DNA from: Vicinamibacterales bacterium
Lineage (GTDB): Bacteria > Acidobacteriota > Vicinamibacteria > Vicinamibacterales > JAKQTR01
Direction: 5' to 3'
Length of the DNA stretch: 47,211 bases
Assembly (NCBI GenBank): GCA_025456345.1
Contig: JALOKU010000050.1
Span: 1 to 47,211, forward strand
Under the pieces are notes generated by a model. The model was not told the origin of the DNA, did not search any database, and was given only the letters and a program-made list of their open reading frames with translations. This document shows, in pieces, positions 17,752 to 27,160 of the stretch. Position 1 is the first letter of the stretch, and every line of letters begins with the position of its first letter. The position numbers were made by a program, and so were the translations under genes.

Positions 17752-19664
17752 TGCGCGATCTCCTCGAGCGTGCCGGCCAGGTACGCGGCCACCTCCTTCG
17801 CCGGCGCCCGGCCCCTGAGCTGCGCCATGGCGCGGCCGGCAAGGAACCGGAGGCGCCTGTCCCTGGAGTCCGTCTTCGCCGGAAGGTAGCCGTGCATGCC
17901 GAGCCCCTCGAGATCGCGCTGCCACGTTTCGCGCCCCACAAGCGCGATGCCTTCGGCCTCGGCGGCCTCGGCGGCCCGCAGCCCGTCCTTCGCCATGCGG
18001 GTCGCGACCGCGGGCACGGCCTCGCGCGGGATGCGGCCGCCGGTGTAGAGGTCGAACACCTCCACCCATTCCGCCGGGCCGAGCCGCTCGATGGGAATGC
18101 CGGCGCGCGCGAGCGCCTTCGCCCGCTGGCCGATCAGGATCGCGGCCGTGAGGCCATCCGCGCCCGTCTTCGCCACCACGGCATCGAGGATGTCGGCGCC
18201 GCCGCGGCGGATGAGGTACCGCGACGTTTCCTCAGGCACGCCCCAGGCCCCGTAGCGCTCGAAGCGGGCCCACGGAGCCGGCTTGAGGCCGGCCTTGATG
18301 GCGGCCACGCGCGCCTCGGTCACGCGCGTGGGCGGCGAGTCGGTGTCGGGGTACATCCGGTCGGGGCCGGGCAGAATGCGTTCGAACGTGGTGTAGCCGC
18401 CGACCAGCGCCTGGCGGGTTTCCTTGGGCACGCCAACGGTCGCGTCGGCGAAGCGCAGCCTGATTTCATCCGCGGCGGTCCGCACGTCTTCCTCAGGGCC
18501 GAACACGACGAACACATCGTCGTTCGCGCCGACGCCGGCGCGCTTGCGGACGCGATCGAGCACCAGGTTCCGGCCCTGGAACTGCGGGAACAGCGCCCCC
18601 GAGAACACCGTCGGCGCGTCGTCGAGGCAGGCGATGACGCGGATGCGGCCGGCGAGCTCGTCGAGAAACGTGGTGTCGGGCTGCGTGGGATGCTGGGCGA
18701 GGCCGGCCACGCCGGCGACGCGGACGGCGTACACCTTGCCTCCGGCGTCGAGCGCGCGGCGGATGAACCCGAGATCGATGCCGGCCCAGATGTCCGAGAC
18801 GTCGCACGCGTCGACCCGGATCGAGCCGGGCGCCGTGAGGCCGCGGCGATGCAGTTCATCGCGGAGCTTCAGGAGGTTGTACTGCCGGACCGCCTCGGTG
18901 TGGACCAGCTTGACCGCCAGGCCCGCCTTGGGCACGCCCTTGATCTCGACGCGGCTGCCGCCGCGGACCGACACGTTCACGTCCTGCCGGCTCGCGCCGA
19001 TCCCGGTCCGCACGCGCCGGGTTGACCGGGCCGTGAGGCCGCACAGCAGGATCGCGTCGCGCACCTCCTGCGGCGTGCGCAGCTCGGGCCCGGTGACCGT
19101 CTCGGTGAGCGGCATCCCCAGCCGGTCGGTGCGCCACACGATGCGGTGCCCCCTGTCGGAGACCTCGCGGCACGAGTCCTCCTCGACGCTGACGTGCGTG
19201 ACGGTGAGCCGGCGGCCCTGGAACGGCAGCCAGCCGTTCATGCCGACGATGGCCGTGCGCTGGAAGCCGGTCGGGATCGATCCGTCGAGGTACTGCTTCC
19301 GGGCGATGTGCACTTCGTCGATGACGTCCATGTGCATCATCAGGCACAGCTCGATGGCGACATCGATGGCCTCCTGGTTCACCAGGAACGGCGGCGTGTC
19401 GTCCATTTCGTACGTGCAGACGTTGAGGTGGTTGAGAAGGTAGATGATTTCCTTCTTCGTCTTGAACTCCATCAGCGCCGTGCCGTCGTACTCCCCGAGT
19501 TCCGACAGCGTGGGCCGCATGTGCCGGAGCACCTCGCCGTCGTGCACTTCGGTGTACAGCCCGCCCGGGCAGCGGCAGAAGAGCTTGTGGGTGGTGAGCA
19601 GCTGCTGATGTACCTCGAGGCCTGACATGAAGCCGACGGCCTCGTAATCCAGTGGCTCGATCAT
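17748..19664 (-). CDS. gatE: Glu-tRNA(Gln) amidotransferase subunit E
   Basis: GatE phosphorylates the glutamyl end of Glu-tRNA(Gln) and transfers the ammonia made by GatD. The 638-residue product starts with the GatB/GatE kinase signature SGLEVHQQL (14-22), KLFCRC (27-32), the central EEDSCR (161-166) and VNVSVRGGSRVEIKG (229-243). A GAD domain, the AspRS-like insert that distinguishes GatE from GatB, occupies about residues 295-415. The helical tRNA-binding tail (about 480-638) follows the MYPDTDSPP motif (437-445). GatB is about 480 residues and lacks the insert, so the length supports GatE. ATG 19664 is chosen because homology begins there and AAAGG precedes it; an upstream frame to 19754 crosses a hairpin. 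It overlaps gatD by 4 bp. The gene downstream of gatD (mrfA) seems unrelated. Confidence 0.93.
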   Translation of the reverse strand: MIEPLDYEAVGFMSGLEVHQQLLTTHKLFCRCPGGLYTEVHDGEVLRHMRPTLSELGEYDGTALMEFKTKKEIIYLLNHLNVCTYEMDDTPPFLVNQEAIDVAIELCLMMHMDVIDEVHIARKQYLDGSIPTGFQRTAIVGMNGWLPFQGRRLTVTHVSVEEDSCREVSDRGHRIVWRTDRLGMPLTETVTGPELRTPQEVRDAILLCGLTARSTRRVRTGIGASRQDVNVSVRGGSRVEIKGVPKAGLAVKLVHTEAVRQYNLLKLRDELHRRGLTAPGSIRVDACDVSDIWAGIDLGFIRRALDAGGKVYAVRVAGVAGLAQHPTQPDTTFLDELAGRIRVIACLDDAPTVFSGALFPQFQGRNLVLDRVRKRAGVGANDDVFVVFGPEEDVRTAADEIRLRFADATVGVPKETRQALVGGYTTFERILPGPDRMYPDTDSPPTRVTEARVAAIKAGLKPAPWARFERYGAWGVPEETSRYLIRRGGADILDAVVAKTGADGLTAAILIGQRAKALARAGIPIERLGPAEWVEVFDLYTGGRIPREAVPAVATRMAKDGLRAAEAAEAEGIALVGRETWQRDLEGLGMHGYLPAKTDSRDRRLRFLAGRAMAQLRGRAPAKEVAAYLAGTLEEIAQ

Positions 19665-19719
19665 CGGGACCTTTCCGGGGACGCGCCAGGCCTGAAGGCC
19701 AGGCCTCCATCCCCAGATG

Positions 19720-19748
19720 GAGCCCGGGGTCTTCGGACCCCGGGGCTC
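19720..19748. other. GC hairpin with TTCG loop between SDR gene and gatE
   Basis: Arms GAGCCCGGGGTC and GACCCCGGGGCTC pair with one bulged G around a TTCG tetraloop (plus-strand reading; CGAA on the transcribed strand). A second palindromic stretch (AGGCCT repeats, 19688-19706) lies beside it. No T-run follows on the minus strand, so it is not a standard terminator. It could stabilise or process the SDR-gatE transcript. Confidence 0.6.
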
Positions 19749-19754
19749 GCTCAT

Positions 19755-20534
19755 CTAGATCAGCGACCGCGACTGGCAGCCGTCGACGACGATGCTGGCG
19801 CCGCTCACCCAGCTGGCCTTCGGCGACGCCAGGAACGCGACGACCTGGGCGACTTCCTCCGGCGCGCCGAAGCGCCCGAACGGCAGCTCGCGGCGCACGA
19901 ACTCGGCAATGCCCTCCGGGTCGGCCTGCTGCCGTTTCCACCACGATCCGCCGGGGAAGAGGATCGACCCGGGCGCGATGCTGTTGACGCGAATGTTGTC
20001 CCGGGCGAGCTGCTGCGCGAGCGACTTGGCCAGGCTGATCTCGGCGGCCTTGACGGCGTTGTACGTCATCCGCCCGCCGGTTTCGCGGCCGAAGATCGAC
20101 GCGATCATCAGGATGACGCCGCCGCCCCGCCGCTTCATGTGCGGCACGGCCAGCTTCGACGCCCGCACGGCCGGCATGAGCGTCTGGTCGATCGCCTCCT
20201 GCCAGTCGGCATCGGTGGTGGCCATCAGGTCGCCGCCGCGCGCGAGGCCCACGTTGTTCACCAGGATGTCGAGGCCGCCGAACCGCTCGACCGTCTGGCC
20301 GACCAGCGCCGCCACGCCCTCGCCCGTGGCAACGTCGGCCTGCACGGCGAAGACGCGCCCGGGGTCGCCGCAGGCCGCTCCGACCTCTGCCTCGGCTTCC
20401 GCCAGCCGGCCGGCCGTCCGGGCGCACAGCGCGACCCGGCAGCCCTCCCGGGCGAGCGCCGTGGCGCTGGCCAGGCCCAGGCCGCGGCTCGAACCGGTGA
20501 TGATGGCGATCTTGTCGGTGAGGTCAAGGTTCAT
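19755..20534 (-). CDS. SDR-family oxidoreductase (FabG-like)
   Basis: A 259-residue classical short-chain dehydrogenase/reductase using NAD(P)H in the cytoplasm. The Rossmann glycine motif TGSSRGLG is at 13-20, NNVG at 93-96, the catalytic Ser at 146 (IASIFG) and Tyr158-x3-Lys162 (YNAVK). The C-terminus has the usual VSGASIVVDGC segment. The substrate cannot be told; FabG, sugar or steroid-type dehydrogenases all share this pattern. It is 90 bp upstream of gatE and 81 bp downstream of an alpha/beta hydrolase gene, all on the same strand, with REP-like and hairpin elements in the gaps. The call as SDR is secure; a true fatty-acid synthesis role is unlikely without fab neighbours. Confidence 0.9.
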   Translation of the reverse strand: MNLDLTDKIAIITGSSRGLGLASATALAREGCRVALCARTAGRLAEAEAEVGAACGDPGRVFAVQADVATGEGVAALVGQTVERFGGLDILVNNVGLARGGDLMATTDADWQEAIDQTLMPAVRASKLAVPHMKRRGGGVILMIASIFGRETGGRMTYNAVKAAEISLAKSLAQQLARDNIRVNSIAPGSILFPGGSWWKRQQADPEGIAEFVRRELPFGRFGAPEEVAQVVAFLASPKASWVSGASIVVDGCQSRSLI

Positions 20535-20552
20535 GGTCAGGCTCGGGACTCG

Positions 20553-20587
20553 CCCTTCGACTCGCCGCTGTCGCGGCTCGCTCAGGG
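20553..20587. repeat. REP-like palindromic repeat, copy 2
   Basis: The same 35-bp element as at 3779-3813, with one base different at its centre. It lies between the alpha/beta hydrolase stop (20616) and the SDR start (20534). Two 7-bp units (CAGGCTC, GGGACTC; 20538-20551) directly precede it. Confidence 0.75.
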
Positions 20588-20615
20588 TGCGCCGTTCCGG
20601 CGCAGGATCGTCGAC

Positions 20616-21464
20616 TCATGGGGCGACACGGGCGGCTGATTTCAGCCAGCCCCGAATCGCCTCGTTGAACGCCTCGGGCGATTCGAGGTTCGCGAGGTGG
20701 CCGGCGCGCGGGATGGCCATGAATGCCGCGCCGGGCACGCCCGCCGCCATCGCGGCAGCTTCGACAGGCGGCGTCAGCGCATCCTCTTCGCCGACCACGA
20801 CGCTGACAGGACCGCGGAAGGCTGCGAGATCTGAGGTGGCGTCGGGGCGGTTGCGCATCCGGGCGACGGCAAAGCCGATGCCCCGGGCCGTCGCGGAATC
20901 CATCAGGCTGTCGACCGCCGCGAGCACGTCGGGACGCGTCTGCCGCGTCGTGGGTCCGACGAGCTTCGGTCGCATCTCGGCGGCCACCGCCGCCGGGCCG
21001 CCACGGTCGAGCAGGTCCAGCATGGCCGCCCGCGACGCGCTGGCAGCGTCGGTATCCGCCGCGGCGCGGGTGTCGGCGAGCAACAGACCGGCGACGCGAC
21101 CAGGCGCGCGGCGCAGCAGGGCGAAGGCCGCGTAGCCGCCCATCGAGCATCCGCACAGGGCCGCGCGCGGGACGCCGAGGCCGTCCATGAGCGCGATCAC
21201 ATCATCGGCGTACTCCTCGAGTCGCGCGCCCGCTCGAACGATGCCGGCGTCATCGGGCGTCGAGTCGCCGAACCCCCGGAAGTCGGGAGCGACGGCCGCC
21301 CAGCCCTCAGGCACGGCCCGCAGCTGCGGCATCCACATCTCCGCGTTCAGCGGGAAGGCGTGAAGGAACACCACCAGCGTGTCGGTTGGGAAGGGGCCGC
21401 AGGCGAGGTAACTGAGGGTGCGCCGGCCGATGGGGATCTGCCTGCGCTCGACGGACAGGTTCAC
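20616..21464 (-). CDS. Alpha/beta-fold hydrolase
   Basis: A 282-residue cytoplasmic alpha/beta hydrolase. The oxyanion segment FLHAFPLNAEMW (33-44), the DFRGFGDS turn (61-68), the nucleophile elbow GCSMGG with Ser107, a cap region (about 135-200), the acid near GEEDALTPP and the histidine in RAGHLANLESP are all in place. Nearest well-known relatives are 3-oxoadipate enol-lactonase, BioH-like and chloroperoxidase-like enzymes, but the substrate cannot be assigned. The start is GTG 21464, with TATGAT ending 6 nt upstream, suggesting a leaderless transcript; there is no Shine-Dalgarno. It is the first gene of the minus-strand series that continues into the SDR gene and gatED. Confidence 0.88.
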   Translation of the reverse strand: MNLSVERRQIPIGRRTLSYLACGPFPTDTLVVFLHAFPLNAEMWMPQLRAVPEGWAAVAPDFRGFGDSTPDDAGIVRAGARLEEYADDVIALMDGLGVPRAALCGCSMGGYAAFALLRRAPGRVAGLLLADTRAAADTDAASASRAAMLDLLDRGGPAAVAAEMRPKLVGPTTRQTRPDVLAAVDSLMDSATARGIGFAVARMRNRPDATSDLAAFRGPVSVVVGEEDALTPPVEAAAMAAGVPGAAFMAIPRAGHLANLESPEAFNEAIRGWLKSAARVAP

Positions 21465-21470
21465 GGGGCG

Positions 21471-21476
21471 ATCATA
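21471..21476 (-). promoter_or_regulatory. -10 element of the alpha/beta hydrolase gene
   Basis: TATGAT on the minus strand ends 6 nt before GTG 21464. The -35 position falls inside the adjoining GGGGCTA/GGCGCTA repeat array and shows no consensus hexamer. Confidence 0.5.
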
Positions 21477-21479
21477 CTA

Positions 21480-21551
21480 GGGGCTAGGGGCTAGGCGCTA
21501 GGCGCTAGTCAGACTCGGGGCTCGGGGCTCGGGATTCGGGAATCGGGATTC
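21480..21551. repeat. 7-bp array with two unit types split by GTCAG
   Basis: GGGGCTA x2 and GGCGCTA x2 (21480-21507), then a 9-nt interruption starting GTCAG, then GGGGCTC x2, GGGATTC, GGGAATC, GGGATTC (21517-21551). It shows the GGGGCTA and GGGATTC families in one array. Confidence 0.88.
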
Positions 21552-21570
21552 GCGTGCTGCTTACAAAGCT

Positions 21571-21594
21571 GGGCCGGCGATTGCTCGCCGGCCC
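21571..21594 (-). terminator. Strong hairpin downstream of nrdJ
   Basis: A perfect 10-bp stem, GGGCCGGCGA with TCGCCGGCCC, and a TTGC loop. It lies about 95 nt after the nrdJ stop, beyond the CTTCTTG array. The minus strand continues AGCTTTGTAAG, with only a short T-run, so it is a possible rather than classical terminator. Confidence 0.5.
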
Positions 21595-21611
21595 CGTGCA
21601 TCGGTCGTCTT

Positions 21612-21688
21612 CTTCTTGCTTCTTGCTTCTTGCTTCTTGCTTCTTACTTCTTGCTTCTTGCTTCTTGCTTCTTACTTCTTGCTTCTTC
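21612..21688. repeat. 7-bp array of 11 CTTCTTG/CTTCTTA units at the nrdJ stop
   Basis: Eleven contiguous units in perfect register: four CTTCTTG, one CTTCTTA, three CTTCTTG, one CTTCTTA, CTTCTTG, CTTCTTC. The array ends one base before the nrdJ TAG (21690-21692 on the minus strand), so the message reads GAAG/CAAG repeats immediately after the stop. Confidence 0.92.
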
Positions 21689-21689
21689 C

Positions 21690-24414
<2,725 letters not shown>

Positions 24415-24689
24415 GCGACCTCCGCCACCGCGGCGCGGCTGGGCTCCTCAGGCGCGCCGAATCGAACTGCAACCCTGGTTGAAACGACGACTCCGCTGCC
24501 CCAGCTCGAGGCCCGGAACCGCGTTCCGAAGACAGCGCAGCAGCCAGGTGATCGGTCTCCCATCCTCATCACATGCGACTCTCGTGATCCAGGGACCCGA
24601 ACGACCTCACGACCGAAAACGGCTGTTGCTGCGGCTGCGGCGCTCTGGCGAGAAGCTGGGAGGTTCTCGTCGTAGCTTTGCGTTAACGA
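24415..24689 (-). other. Long 5' leader of nrdJ, about 275 nt
   Basis: Between the predicted transcription start (near 24689) and the nrdJ ATG. It contains three 5-nt segments on the sense strand, ATCAC (24588-24584), GTGAT (24572-24568) and ATCAC (24552-24548). The middle one can pair with either neighbour, so alternative hairpins are possible. GGGAGACCGATCACC vaguely recalls the end of a B12 box, but the rest of a cobalamin riboswitch is not recognisable. Role unknown. Confidence 0.45.
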
Positions 24690-24695
24690 GGGGTT

Positions 24696-24725
24696 AATAT
24701 GCGTTGCTTGGCCCTGGTCTGTCAA
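24696..24725 (-). promoter_or_regulatory. Sigma-70-type promoter of nrdJ
   Basis: On the minus strand: a perfect TTGACA (24720-24725), 18-bp spacer, CATATT (24696-24701). It is the best -35 in the window, placed just downstream of the NrdR-like boxes. Confidence 0.7.
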
Positions 24726-24733
24726 GAGGGAAT

Positions 24734-24779
24734 ACACCAGATATTGTGTTCGGTCTTTAGGTCATACGCAATAGAGTGT
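24734..24779 (-). promoter_or_regulatory. Tandem NrdR-box-like operators upstream of nrdJ
   Basis: Box 1, ACACCAGATATTGTGT (24734-24749), matches the NrdR consensus ACACWATATATWGTGT at 14 of 16 positions. Box 2, ATACGCAATAGAGTGT (24764-24779), matches 11 of 16. They are 30 bp apart, about three helical turns, as is usual for NrdR box pairs. They lie just upstream of the nrdJ -35. NrdR represses ribonucleotide reductase genes when dATP is high. Confidence 0.75.
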
Positions 24780-24907
24780 GCATTATGGCCATTTATGGCG
24801 GTTTTCGTGTTTTATTCGCTTCTCTGAAAGTGGTCTCCCGCAATCCGGCGCGTTCGCGGCTCCGCAGCACGCCTGACGGGCGCCCGTGCCGCCCTGGCGC
24901 GGCCGCA

Positions 24908-24916
24908 TGATACAGT
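24908..24916 (+). promoter_or_regulatory. Extended -10 element before the CPBP gene
   Basis: TGATACAGT (extended -10 form) ends 9 nt before the GTG at 24926. No clear -35. Transcription would begin within a few bases of the start codon. It would drive the eight-gene glycan operon. Confidence 0.45.
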
Positions 24917-24925
24917 CGCTGCATC

Positions 24926-25717
24926 GTGCCGGATCCCGTTGCTGACGCCGCTCCAGCCCCCGCCGACGCCATGGTGTCCGGGGAAGCCGCCCTCGACCGA
25001 GCCGCGGCGGAGCAGGCCCAGCCGTGGTCCGCGGCGAAGGCGGCAGCCGAGGTGGTGGCCGCGTCGGGGTTTCCGACGCAGCTTGCGCTCGGCGCCCTGC
25101 TGATGGCGGCCGGGCTGAGGCCGTTCGGCGCGGACGGCCAGCTCTCGATGTCCTATCTGGCGGTGCTGATGCCGGCCGACACCTTCCTCCTGCTGGCGCT
25201 GGTGGTGTGGCGCATCCGGGCGGGCGGCGAGCGCGTGCGGGACGTGCTCGTCGGCGCGCGGAGCTGGCGGCGCGAGGCCTGGCTGGGTGCCGGCCTCATC
25301 CCTGCCGTGCTCGGCGGCGTCGTCATCGTGATGCTCGTGCTGCGCACCGCGTGGCCGGCGCTGCACAACGTGGACGCCAACCCGTTCCAGGCCCTGATCC
25401 GGTCGCCGCTCGATGCGCTGCTGGTCGGCGTGCTGGTCGTCATCACCGGCGGCCTGAAGGAGGAGGTGCAGCGGGCGTTCGTGCTGCACCGGTTCGGCCA
25501 GCACCTGGGCGGCGCGCGTCTCGGCCTGGTGCTCTACAGCCTCGTGTTCGGCGCGGGGCATGTCATCCAGGGGTACGATGTGGCCATCGTGACGATGCTG
25601 CTCGGGCTGGTGTGGGGCGCGATGTTCCTGTGGCGCCGCAGCGCGGTGGCGCCGTCGGTCAGTCACGCGGGGTTCAATGCTGCGCAGGTTCTGCAATTCG
25701 TGGTGTTCGGCGGCTGA
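24926..25717 (+). CDS. CPBP-family intramembrane metalloprotease
   Basis: A 263-residue multi-pass membrane protein of the CPBP family (CAAX protease/Abi type). About six hydrophobic segments lie between residues 50 and 260. The family motifs are complete: Glu179-Glu180-x3... with Arg183 (KEEVQRAF), His212 in FGAGH, and His247/Asn251 in SHAGFN. These ligands bind the catalytic metal. Bacterial members process peptides or prenylated substrates; the target here is unknown. The start is GTG 24926 or ATG 24971 (the first 15 residues are Ala/Pro-rich and not conserved-looking). It is the first gene of the glycan locus and overlaps the next gene by 41 bp. Confidence 0.87.
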   Translation: MPDPVADAAPAPADAMVSGEAALDRAAAEQAQPWSAAKAAAEVVAASGFPTQLALGALLMAAGLRPFGADGQLSMSYLAVLMPADTFLLLALVVWRIRAGGERVRDVLVGARSWRREAWLGAGLIPAVLGGVVIVMLVLRTAWPALHNVDANPFQALIRSPLDALLVGVLVVITGGLKEEVQRAFVLHRFGQHLGGARLGLVLYSLVFGAGHVIQGYDVAIVTMLLGLVWGAMFLWRRSAVAPSVSHAGFNAAQVLQFVVFGG

Positions 25718-27143
25718 GGCCCGGGCGGTCCTGATCGTCGGGCTGATTGCCGTGGTGACGCTGCCCGGCGTCACGCGGCGGATCTTCGCCTCCGACGAAG
25801 TGCAGTACGTCGCGTTCCTGCGGTCGGTGTGGTTCGACGGCGACGTGTCGTTCGACAACGAGTACCGCGAGTTCTACGCGAACGGCACCACGCGCGACCC
25901 GGCGTTCGCCGCCACGTTCATCGAGCCGGCCACCGACACGGGCCTGCGCCGCAACTTCGGCACGGTCGGGTCGGCGCTGCTCTGGGCGCCGTTCTACGCC
26001 GCCGCCGACGCCGGCGTCCGCCTGGCCCGCGCGACGGGATCGACGGTGGCGGCCGACGGCTACGGCTCGCCGTACATCTCGGCGGTGTGCATCGGCTCGG
26101 CCGTCTACGGCCTGCTGGCCCTCCTGCTCGCCTGGTGCGGCGCTCGGCGCGTGCTCGAGGCGGCCGGCCTGCCGGCAGGGCGGCACGCCACGGCGGCCGC
26201 CGTAGCCGCGGGCCTCGGCACGCCGCTGCTCTTCTACATGTACGTCGCGCCGGGCTTCGCGCATGCGACCTCGGCGTTCGCCGTCGCGGCGTTCGTGCTC
26301 GCATGGCTCGTCGTGCGCGATCGCTGGACGGCCTCCGGCCTGATCGTCCTCGGCGCGCTCGCCGGCCTGATGGCCATGGTCCGCGAACAGGACGCGTTCA
26401 TCGTCATCGGGCCGGCGATTGACTTCGCCTGGTCCGCGCTGACGCAACGCCGGTGGCGCGCCGCCGGCCCCGCGCTGGCCGGGGCCGCCGCCGCCGTCCT
26501 GGTCTATCTGCCGCAGGCGGCCGCCTACCTCGCCCTGAACGGCCGCCTCGGGCCGTCACGCCTCGTCAGCCGCAAGATGACGTGGACGTCGCCGCACGCC
26601 GCGGGGGTGCTGTTCTCGCCCGAGCACGGGCTGTTCTTCTGGACGCCCCTGGCCCTGCTCGCGGTGGGCGGGCTCATCCTCCTGGCGGCGCGGCGGCCCG
26701 GCCCGGACCCGCCGGCGCACGGGCCGCCGGGCGCAGGCGAGGCGGCGCGGCGGATCGGCGTAGGCTTGCTCGCCATCGTGCTGCTCCAGGTCTACGTCGC
26801 CGGTTCGGTCGAGAGCTGGACGGTGGCCGGCGCCTTCGGGCAGAGACGCTTCGTCGCGATGACGGCGCCGTTGGTGATCGGACTCGCCGTGTTCTTTGCG
26901 CGCCTCACACGGCCCAGGGCCCGGGCCGCGGCGGCGGTCGTCGCGGGCCTGTGCGTGTGGTGGAACCTCGGGCTGATGGTGCAGTTTGGCGCCGGCCTGA
27001 TGGACCGGCAGCGGCTCGATCTCCGGCTCAACGCCTACAATACGTTCATCGAGGTCCCCCGGCGCCTGCCGGACATCGCGTATCGTTACCTGTTCGAGCG
27101 GGGCAGTTTCTACCGCCCCGCGTCGCCGGGCGGGCCGTCGTAA
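25677..27143 (+). CDS. Multi-pass membrane glycosyltransferase-like protein (GT39/PMT-like)
   Basis: A 488-residue polytopic protein with roughly 9-11 transmembrane segments. The first periplasmic loop carries an acidic Asp40-Glu41 pair (IFASDEVQY), the position of the catalytic acids in the GT-C fold (PMT/ArnT-like enzymes), which use polyprenyl-phosphate sugars on the outer face of the membrane. The segment SPYISAVCIGSAVYGLL and a soluble C-terminus are compatible. Sequence alone does not define donor or acceptor. ATG 25677 lies inside the CPBP gene; translation is probably coupled. It is followed after 17 bp by a soluble glycosyltransferase, supporting a role in surface glycan assembly. 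An O-antigen ligase or unknown membrane protein is the alternative. Confidence 0.75.
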   Translation: MLRRFCNSWCSAAEARAVLIVGLIAVVTLPGVTRRIFASDEVQYVAFLRSVWFDGDVSFDNEYREFYANGTTRDPAFAATFIEPATDTGLRRNFGTVGSALLWAPFYAAADAGVRLARATGSTVAADGYGSPYISAVCIGSAVYGLLALLLAWCGARRVLEAAGLPAGRHATAAAVAAGLGTPLLFYMYVAPGFAHATSAFAVAAFVLAWLVVRDRWTASGLIVLGALAGLMAMVREQDAFIVIGPAIDFAWSALTQRRWRAAGPALAGAAAAVLVYLPQAAAYLALNGRLGPSRLVSRKMTWTSPHAAGVLFSPEHGLFFWTPLALLAVGGLILLAARRPGPDPPAHGPPGAGEAARRIGVGLLAIVLLQVYVAGSVESWTVAGAFGQRRFVAMTAPLVIGLAVFFARLTRPRARAAAAVVAGLCVWWNLGLMVQFGAGLMDRQRLDLRLNAYNTFIEVPRRLPDIAYRYLFERGSFYRPASPGGPS

Positions 27144-27160
27144 CCCCGCGGGGTCGCTGC

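Noticed and set aside
10410-17889. Very long plus-strand open frames (up to 1226 codons) opposite the cocE-like, mrfB, mrfA and gatD genes
   Set aside because: They are antisense shadows created by high GC codon use. Their translations are rich in Arg/His/Val with no domain pattern, while the minus-strand frames carry full family motifs.
19720-19748. Intrinsic terminator between SDR and gatE
   Set aside because: The hairpin has a stable loop but no T-run on the minus strand.
24430-24485. tRNA-like TTCGATTC segment
   Set aside because: The flanks do not pair as a T-stem and no acceptor or anticodon stem could be built.
24415-24700. Cobalamin riboswitch upstream of nrdJ
   Set aside because: Only a loose resemblance to the final B12-box segment is present. 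The other conserved parts of the class were not found, so I list the leader as unassigned.
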